Origin: Phyllobacteriaceae bacterium
Lineage (GTDB): Bacteria > Pseudomonadota > Alphaproteobacteria > Rhizobiales > Rhizobiaceae
Direction of reading: 5' to 3'
Length of the DNA: 19,279 nucleotides
Assembly: GCA_024645155.1 (NCBI GenBank)
Contig: JAHEGF010000030.1
Coordinates: 1-19,279, forward strand
The translations under genes were made by a program, and so were the position numbers. Below the pieces are notes generated by a model, which was not told the origin of the DNA, did not search any database, and worked only from the letters and a program-made list of their open reading frames with translations. Below are positions 14,692 to 19,279 of this stretch, in pieces. The first letter of the stretch is position 1; each line of letters starts with the position of its first letter.

Positions 14692-15722
14692 TGCTACTGA
14701 CCCCTGGAAAGCTGTGGGGAATGCGCCGCATGGCTGATGCCAATGGCATATTCAAGATGACGGCGGTGGATCAGCGTCCGCCGATCAAAGCACCGATCGC
14801 GCATCATCTTGGTGTCGAAGAGGCACCGTGGGATGAGGTTGCAAAATTCAAGCGGTTGCTGGTCGAAAAACTGCAGGCGCCAAGCACGGCCATGCTGCTT
14901 GATCCCCATTTTGCAATTCCCTATGCGATTGACCGGTTTTCTCCGCAAAAGGGGCTGATCGTCACCCTTGAGGACTCGCTGTTCCGCGAAACGCCCGGCG
15001 GCAGGCTGTCATCGGATATCGACGATTGGTCCGTAAACAAGATCAAGCGCATGGGTGCAGACGCGGTCAAGGTCCTTGCCTGGTACCGGCCCGATGCAGA
15101 AAAACCCGTATGCACTGCACAGAAGGACTATGTAAAGCGGATTGGTGAGGAGTGTGCTCGTTATGACATTCCGTTCTTGTTCGAGCTTCTTGTTTATCCG
15201 CTGGCTGCCGACAATGACCAGACAAAGGACTATGTGGAAATGAAGGGCAAGAAGGCGGACCAGGTCCTGGCATCCGTCGAGGAGTTCGCAGCGCCCGACT
15301 ATGGAGTCGACGTGTTCAAGCTGGAAAGCCCGGTCAATGCCGGTGACGCCGATGGTTCGAGCCGGATACAGGCATTGTTTGACGAGATGGGCAGGCTGGC
15401 GGGAAGGCCATGGGTCATGCTGTCAGCCGGCGCCGGCAAGTCCGAATTCCGCAATGTCCTTGCTCATGCCTTCAAGGCAGGCGCTTCCGGATTTCTGGCC
15501 GGCAGGGCAATTTGGCTCGACGCGTTCAACCACTATCCGGACTGGGATGCGATCACTGCCAACCTGTCAGGGGATTCGCTGGCATACATGGAAGAGATAT
15601 CAGCCCTTGCCGACAATGAGGCAAGGGATTGGCGCAAGCATCCGCGTTTTGGCGAAACCGGGGCGGCCTTTGTTCCACCGGATGCGAGCTTTCGCCACCG
15701 CTATGCGCCGATGCGGGGTTAG
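14688..15722 (+). CDS. Class I aldolase of the LacD (tagatose-1,6-bisphosphate) / YihT family
   Basis: A 344-residue TIM-barrel aldolase. Catalytic positions of LacD are retained: Asp28 (AVDQR), Lys128 (GADAVKVLAWY), Glu166 (FLFELL) and the Schiff-base Lys211 (DVFKLESPVN). The phosphate-loop region is PWVMLSAGAG followed by ASGFLAGRAIW with Arg273, a motif also present in YihT. Such enzymes split a phosphorylated ketose to dihydroxyacetone phosphate and an aldehyde. Length fits LacD rather than the shorter YihT (~292). ATG 14688 overlaps the kinase stop by 4 nt; a second ATG follows at once. With the kinase before and isomerase after, it is the cleavage step of an EMP-like branch. The exact ketose is unknown. 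The short PPIKAPIAHHLGV loop near the N-terminus sits where LacD-type enzymes meet the substrate. Confidence 0.9.
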   Translation: MMLLTPGKLWGMRRMADANGIFKMTAVDQRPPIKAPIAHHLGVEEAPWDEVAKFKRLLVEKLQAPSTAMLLDPHFAIPYAIDRFSPQKGLIVTLEDSLFRETPGGRLSSDIDDWSVNKIKRMGADAVKVLAWYRPDAEKPVCTAQKDYVKRIGEECARYDIPFLFELLVYPLAADNDQTKDYVEMKGKKADQVLASVEEFAAPDYGVDVFKLESPVNAGDADGSSRIQALFDEMGRLAGRPWVMLSAGAGKSEFRNVLAHAFKAGASGFLAGRAIWLDAFNHYPDWDAITANLSGDSLAYMEEISALADNEARDWRKHPRFGETGAAFVPPDASFRHRYAPMRG

Positions 15723-15724
15723 CG

Positions 15725-17107
15725 GTGAAAACGGGTGTGTTGCCGCTTGGGCGGCCAACTTTCGATGTCGAGTACGCCAACAGCCGGCTTGTGCGGATGC
15801 TGGACCGGCTCAATCTCACAAGTGCGGGACTTTCAGGGCCTCGCCGGTTGCTGATGGATGCCGAAGACACCCGCACGGCAATCGCCGCTCTCAAGGCGGA
15901 AGGTATTGACCGGCTGGTCATTTTGCAGGTCACGTTCACGGATGCAGCCATGACGGTTGAGGCTGCAAAAGCGCTGGAGGTTCCGCTCGGGATATGGGCC
16001 GTTCCCGAACCAAGGCTCGGAGGTCGCCTGCGGCTGAACGCCTTTTGCGGACTCAATCTGGCAAGTCACGCACTGGGGTTGGAAGGCCGCGATTTCTCGT
16101 GGCTATTTTCCAACCCCGATACTCTTGATTCCGAAGATCTGAATCGGTTCCTTGCCGGTGAAAAGTCCGGTGGCCGGATCTACGGGTCAGCATCGCCCGA
16201 AAGCGCCGAAGCAGGGAGCGTCATTGCACGTTCAATCTACGGCAAACGGATCGGGCGCATTGGCGAGCACCCGGACGGTTTTCACACCTGCGCCTATTCA
16301 CCCGACAAGCTGCAATCACTTGCGGGTGTCGCCGTCGATGAAATCGCTCTCGACACATTGTTTGAAACGGCCCGGGAGGCCGGCAAACCGGAAGTCGAAA
16401 ATGTGCGCGAATTGGCCGCAGCTCAACTCGATGACCTGTACGGTGTCGACCAGGGCGAGCTTGACCGGTCATTGCGGCTCAAGGTGGCCTTGGAGAAATT
16501 GCGCAGCGACGGCGGCTATGACGCATTTGCCATCCGGTGCTGGCCGGAAACATTCACCGAATATGGCGGCGCTGTCTGCGGTCCGGTTTCCATGATGGGC
16601 GAAGCCAGGCGCCCATGCGCCTGCGAGGCCGATGTCTACGGCGCATTGACGCAGCTCTTGTTGCAGGAAGCCGCAAAGGCGCCCGTATTTCTCACCGATC
16701 TCGTGGATGCCGATGTTTCAGACGACACCATGGTAGTGTGGCATTGCGGGCAGGCCCCGGTATCGATGTGCCGGAAGGACGCAAAGGCCGTCGCAACCAT
16801 CCATACCAATCGCAAGATGCCACTGCTGTACCAATTTGCCCTGAAGCCGGGCCGGGTAACCTTTGCCCGTGTTTCCCAGGCATTTGGCGAAACGAAACTG
16901 GTACTCGGCGGCGGCGAGATGCTCGATCGCCCGATGGCATTTACCGGCACTTCCGGCGTTGTACGTTTTGACCGCGGCACATCGGCGGTCCTTGATGACA
17001 TCATCGCATCGGGTCTCGAACATCATATGGCGCTCGCCTACGGGGAGCACCGCACGTTGCTTAGAAGCGTTGCCGCGGCGATGAATCTTCCTGTTGTGGA
17101 GCTGTGA
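15725..17107 (+). CDS. L-fucose/L-arabinose isomerase-family protein
   Basis: A 460-residue cytoplasmic aldose-ketose isomerase of the COG2407 type. The N-terminal half has the Rossmann-like domain (VLPLGRPTFDVEYAN, RLVILQVTFTDA, GIWAVPEP). Metal ligands are suggested by Glu275 (CWPE), Glu301 (CEAD), His340 (WHCG) and His433-His434 (LEHHMALAYGEH), an arrangement like the Glu, Glu, His, His set of AraA. Relatives convert an aldose to its ketose with Mn2+. I start at GTG 15725, two bases after the aldolase stop, because the protein family begins with this strand; upstream in-frame ATG 15629 would overlap the aldolase gene by 94 nt. It supplies the ketose to the kinase and aldolase. The sugar is unknown; fucose itself is not implied. 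Confidence 0.86.
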   Translation: MKTGVLPLGRPTFDVEYANSRLVRMLDRLNLTSAGLSGPRRLLMDAEDTRTAIAALKAEGIDRLVILQVTFTDAAMTVEAAKALEVPLGIWAVPEPRLGGRLRLNAFCGLNLASHALGLEGRDFSWLFSNPDTLDSEDLNRFLAGEKSGGRIYGSASPESAEAGSVIARSIYGKRIGRIGEHPDGFHTCAYSPDKLQSLAGVAVDEIALDTLFETAREAGKPEVENVRELAAAQLDDLYGVDQGELDRSLRLKVALEKLRSDGGYDAFAIRCWPETFTEYGGAVCGPVSMMGEARRPCACEADVYGALTQLLLQEAAKAPVFLTDLVDADVSDDTMVVWHCGQAPVSMCRKDAKAVATIHTNRKMPLLYQFALKPGRVTFARVSQAFGETKLVLGGGEMLDRPMAFTGTSGVVRFDRGTSAVLDDIIASGLEHHMALAYGEHRTLLRSVAAAMNLPVVEL

Positions 17108-17109
17108 CA

Positions 17110-18204
17110 ATGGTGCGTTACGGTCTGATCGGCAGCGGAATGATGGGCCAGGAGCACTTGCGCAACATCGCGCTGCTTGATGGCGTGGAAGTGACTGCGA
17201 TAGCGGATCCAAACGAAGCCATGCGCAATCGCGCCCTTGGCATTCAGGGAGGCTCTGCAAGCGTTTTTTCCGACTACCGCGACATGCTGTCTGCGGATAT
17301 CTGTGATGTCCTGCTGATATGTTTGCCCAATGATCTTCACCATTGCGCATTGATCGACGTCTTGCCCGCAAACAAGCCGGTACTGTGCGAAAAACCGATG
17401 TGCACGACAATCGCCGATTGCCGTGAGATCGTGCGATTGCAGCAACAACGTCCGGCGCCGCTATGGATCGCGATGGAATACCGGTACATGCCTCCCGTTC
17501 AACGGCTGGTCAGCGAAGTTGAAGCGGGCACGGCAGGTGACCCGATGATGATGGCGATTCGCGAGCATCGTTTTCCATTCCTTGAAAAGGTCGGCAACTG
17601 GAACCGTTTCAGCAAGCGGACCGGCGGCACGCTGGTCGAAAAATGCTGTCATTTCTGGGATCTGATGCGCCTGGTTCTGAAAAGCGATCCGGTACGTGTC
17701 TACGCTTCGGGCGCAATGGATGTAAATCATGTCGATGAACGTTACGAAGGCCAAACCCCCGACATTATCGACAATGCCTTTGTTTGTGTTGATTTCGCCA
17801 ATGGCTCAAGAGGGATGCTCGATCTTTGCATGTTTGCGGAAGGTTCGTACTGGCAGGAGGTAATTTCGGTCACCGGAAATATCGCCCGGATCGACGCTTG
17901 CATTCCTGGTCCGGCGCGATTCTCCAGCGATGGTTCTGAACGCGCCTCGCGCATCGTCATTTCGGATCGCGCAAAAAAGCATGAGCAAGTTGAAGATATT
18001 CATGTCGATGCGGCGATACTGGGAGCAGGAGATCATCACGGCTCGACCTATTTTCAGCATCAGCATTTTCTTGACCTGGTACGCGCCGGTTCCGGAAATC
18101 CCGAGGTTGGCGCCGAAGACGGATTGTGGTCGGTCATGGTCGGCGCAGCCGCAGAGAGGTCGGCGAAAAGCGGGCAGTCGGTGTCGCTGGAGGAAGTCGG
18201 ATGA
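17110..18204 (+). CDS. Gfo/Idh/MocA-family NAD(P)-dependent sugar oxidoreductase
   Basis: A 364-residue cytoplasmic dehydrogenase. Residues 4-12 are the Rossmann loop (YGLIGSGMMG), Glu94-Lys95-Pro96 is the family's EKP motif with the catalytic lysine, and GGTLVEKCCHFWDL carries His181, the usual acid/base of the C-terminal beta-sheet domain. Members oxidise or reduce ring hydroxyls of sugars, inositols or related compounds. ATG 17110 is preferred over GTG 17104, because GGAG (17098-17101) is 8 nt from the ATG but only 2 nt from the GTG. Its stop overlaps the next start (ATGA). Placed between the isomerase and the hydroxyacid dehydrogenase, it may act on the sugar before isomerisation or on an oxidised by-product. 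Substrate not identifiable. Confidence 0.9.
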   Translation: MVRYGLIGSGMMGQEHLRNIALLDGVEVTAIADPNEAMRNRALGIQGGSASVFSDYRDMLSADICDVLLICLPNDLHHCALIDVLPANKPVLCEKPMCTTIADCREIVRLQQQRPAPLWIAMEYRYMPPVQRLVSEVEAGTAGDPMMMAIREHRFPFLEKVGNWNRFSKRTGGTLVEKCCHFWDLMRLVLKSDPVRVYASGAMDVNHVDERYEGQTPDIIDNAFVCVDFANGSRGMLDLCMFAEGSYWQEVISVTGNIARIDACIPGPARFSSDGSERASRIVISDRAKKHEQVEDIHVDAAILGAGDHHGSTYFQHQHFLDLVRAGSGNPEVGAEDGLWSVMVGAAAERSAKSGQSVSLEEVG

Positions 18205-19124
18205 TTGTCATAACCGAGTTCATGGACGAAAATGCCGTCAACACCCTCCGCCAGCACCACGAAACGCTTTACGATCCGGGCCTGGCCGACCGTCAGGAGG
18301 AATTGCCGCCTATTCTTGGCAACGCCACGGCGCTGGTGGTGCGCAATCGCACCCGGGTCGGCAAGGCACTACTTGACGCCGCGCCAAACCTGCAATGTGT
18401 TGGCCGGCTCGGTGTCGGTCTGGACAATATTGATCTCGATGCCTGCCGGGCGCGTAATATCGCGGTTTATCCGGCGTCCGGGGCAAACAATCTCAGTGTT
18501 GCCGAATACGTTATCACGGCGGCTATGGTGTTGCTGCGTGGCGCCTGGTTTGCCAATTCCGCCATGCTGGCAGGCGAATGGCCACGCCAGTCGAGCGCCG
18601 GACGTGAGATCGCCGGCAAGACGCTCGGGCTGGTCGGATATGGGGCGATTGCCCGCGATACAGCCGCACTGGCCCGCGGTCTTGGAATGACCGTATGTGC
18701 ACATGACCCGTATCTTGCATCCGACGATCCGGCGTGGCGGGAAACTGCGAATCTGCCGCTCGACCGGTTGCTGCCGGAAAGCGACGTGGTCAGCTTGCAT
18801 ATTCCACTGACGGATGCGACCCGGCACCTGATAGACGCCGGCGCATTGGCCATGATGAACCCCAATGCCGTGCTGATCAACGCTGCACGCGGCGGTGTTG
18901 TTGATGAGGCGGCGTTATGCATGGCGCTGAAATCCGGCCAGATTGCCGGCGCCGCCCTGGATGTGTTTGAAAACGAACCGTTGACCGCCGGCGAAGCCAG
19001 AATATTTTCCGGCATTCCCAATATCATACTGACCCCTCATATTGCAGGTGTCACGAAGGAATCCAATATCCGCGTCAGCGATGTAACCGCACAGGCGGTC
19101 CTGCGCCATCTGGGCGACGTGTGA
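18201..19124 (+). CDS. D-isomer-specific 2-hydroxyacid dehydrogenase
   Basis: A 307-residue NAD-dependent dehydrogenase of the SerA/glyoxylate-reductase type. The cofactor loop is GLVGYGAIA near residues 147-155. Catalytic residues are Arg230 (NAARGGVVDE), Glu259 (DVFENEP) and His280 (TPHIAG); the Arg-to-Glu spacing of 29 equals that of E. coli SerA. The GVGLDNIDL segment is also standard. The usual C-terminal ACT domain of long SerA is absent. ATG 18201 has GGAGGAAG upstream and overlaps the previous stop by 4 nt; an in-frame ATG 25 codons earlier is inside that gene. It ends the operon. As the last gene it may interconvert a 2-keto acid and D-2-hydroxy acid made from the aldehyde product; which acid is not clear. 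Confidence 0.92.
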   Translation: MIVITEFMDENAVNTLRQHHETLYDPGLADRQEELPPILGNATALVVRNRTRVGKALLDAAPNLQCVGRLGVGLDNIDLDACRARNIAVYPASGANNLSVAEYVITAAMVLLRGAWFANSAMLAGEWPRQSSAGREIAGKTLGLVGYGAIARDTAALARGLGMTVCAHDPYLASDDPAWRETANLPLDRLLPESDVVSLHIPLTDATRHLIDAGALAMMNPNAVLINAARGGVVDEAALCMALKSGQIAGAALDVFENEPLTAGEARIFSGIPNIILTPHIAGVTKESNIRVSDVTAQAVLRHLGDV

Positions 19125-19237
19125 GCCATAGGAAATTGCCACATCACCTGTGTGCATCTCTGCCACCCAACGCGGAAAATTCACGCAGCATGCGGCCACA
19201 GGTACATGCGCAACAAGTTATTGGACACTGAATAAAC

Positions 19238-19258
19238 TGGTGCCGCTTACGGGCACCA
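19238..19258 (+). terminator. Candidate operon-end hairpin
   Basis: TGGTGCC and GGCACCA form a 7-bp stem with a 7-nt loop, about 115 nt after the last stop codon. The following bases (AAATATGCTTTTC) hold only a short T-run, so it may be a weak or factor-assisted terminator. The stretch 19125-19237 shows no gene. Confidence 0.4.
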
Positions 19259-19279
19259 AATATGCTTTTCATATGGCTA

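Noticed and set aside
15629..15724. Earlier ATG start of the isomerase gene
   Set aside because: Would overlap the aldolase gene by 94 nt and add a Cys/Pro-rich leader unlike the family; GTG 15725 fits.
1..19279. Mobile elements, tRNA genes or CRISPR repeats
   Set aside because: No transposase, integrase, tRNA-like cloverleaf or regularly spaced repeats were seen on either strand.

Overview
The window looks like a catabolic accessory region from an alphaproteobacterium, probably Hyphomicrobiales (Rhizobiales)-like. The grounds are two complete or partial TRAP transporters, an octopine/nopaline dehydrogenase-family enzyme, a GlpR-like DeoR regulator, tight ATGA/TGATG gene overlaps and moderately GC-rich coding sequence. 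That placement is inference; no rRNA or other marker gene is present. No tRNA, IS element, integrase or CRISPR array was seen.

Left block (1-5409). On the minus strand lie a two-domain EthD-like protein and then a TRAP transporter: binding protein, small permease, and a large permease cut by the left edge. Divergent from them, on the plus strand, are an octopine/nopaline-type dehydrogenase and a 3-hydroxyacyl-CoA dehydrogenase-like protein overlapping by 4 nt. The second enzyme keeps Ser, His and Glu of the classical active site but has Pro where the catalytic Asn should be. The block looks like uptake and two-step oxidation of a small organic acid of unknown identity.

Middle block (5410-9624). 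A DeoR/GlpR-family repressor gene is bracketed by GlpR-like half-sites upstream and downstream. It is followed by a second, unrelated TRAP transporter (small permease, an unusually long large permease, binding protein).

Right block (9711-19124). A run of sugar genes follows: cytoplasmic GH116 beta-glycosidase, periplasmic MauG-type dihaem protein, PfkB kinase resembling sulfofructose kinase YihV, LacD/YihT-type class I aldolase, L-fucose/arabinose isomerase-like protein, Gfo/Idh/MocA oxidoreductase and D-2-hydroxyacid dehydrogenase. From the MauG gene onward neighbours overlap or lie 2 nt apart. A small secreted Sel1-repeat gene sits in the opposite direction between the GH116 and MauG genes, overlapping both.

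Working model (inference): the second TRAP system imports an anionic glycoside; GH116 releases the sugar; the isomerase makes a ketose; the YihV-like kinase phosphorylates it; the aldolase splits it into DHAP and a three-carbon aldehyde; dehydrogenases finish the job. The order isomerase, kinase, aldolase under a DeoR regulator parallels the E. coli sulfoquinovose (yih) pathway but with different enzyme families for hydrolysis, isomerisation and transport. A sulfosugar, another C6-modified sugar or a 6-deoxy sugar such as quinovose are all possible; the substrate is not determined by the sequence.
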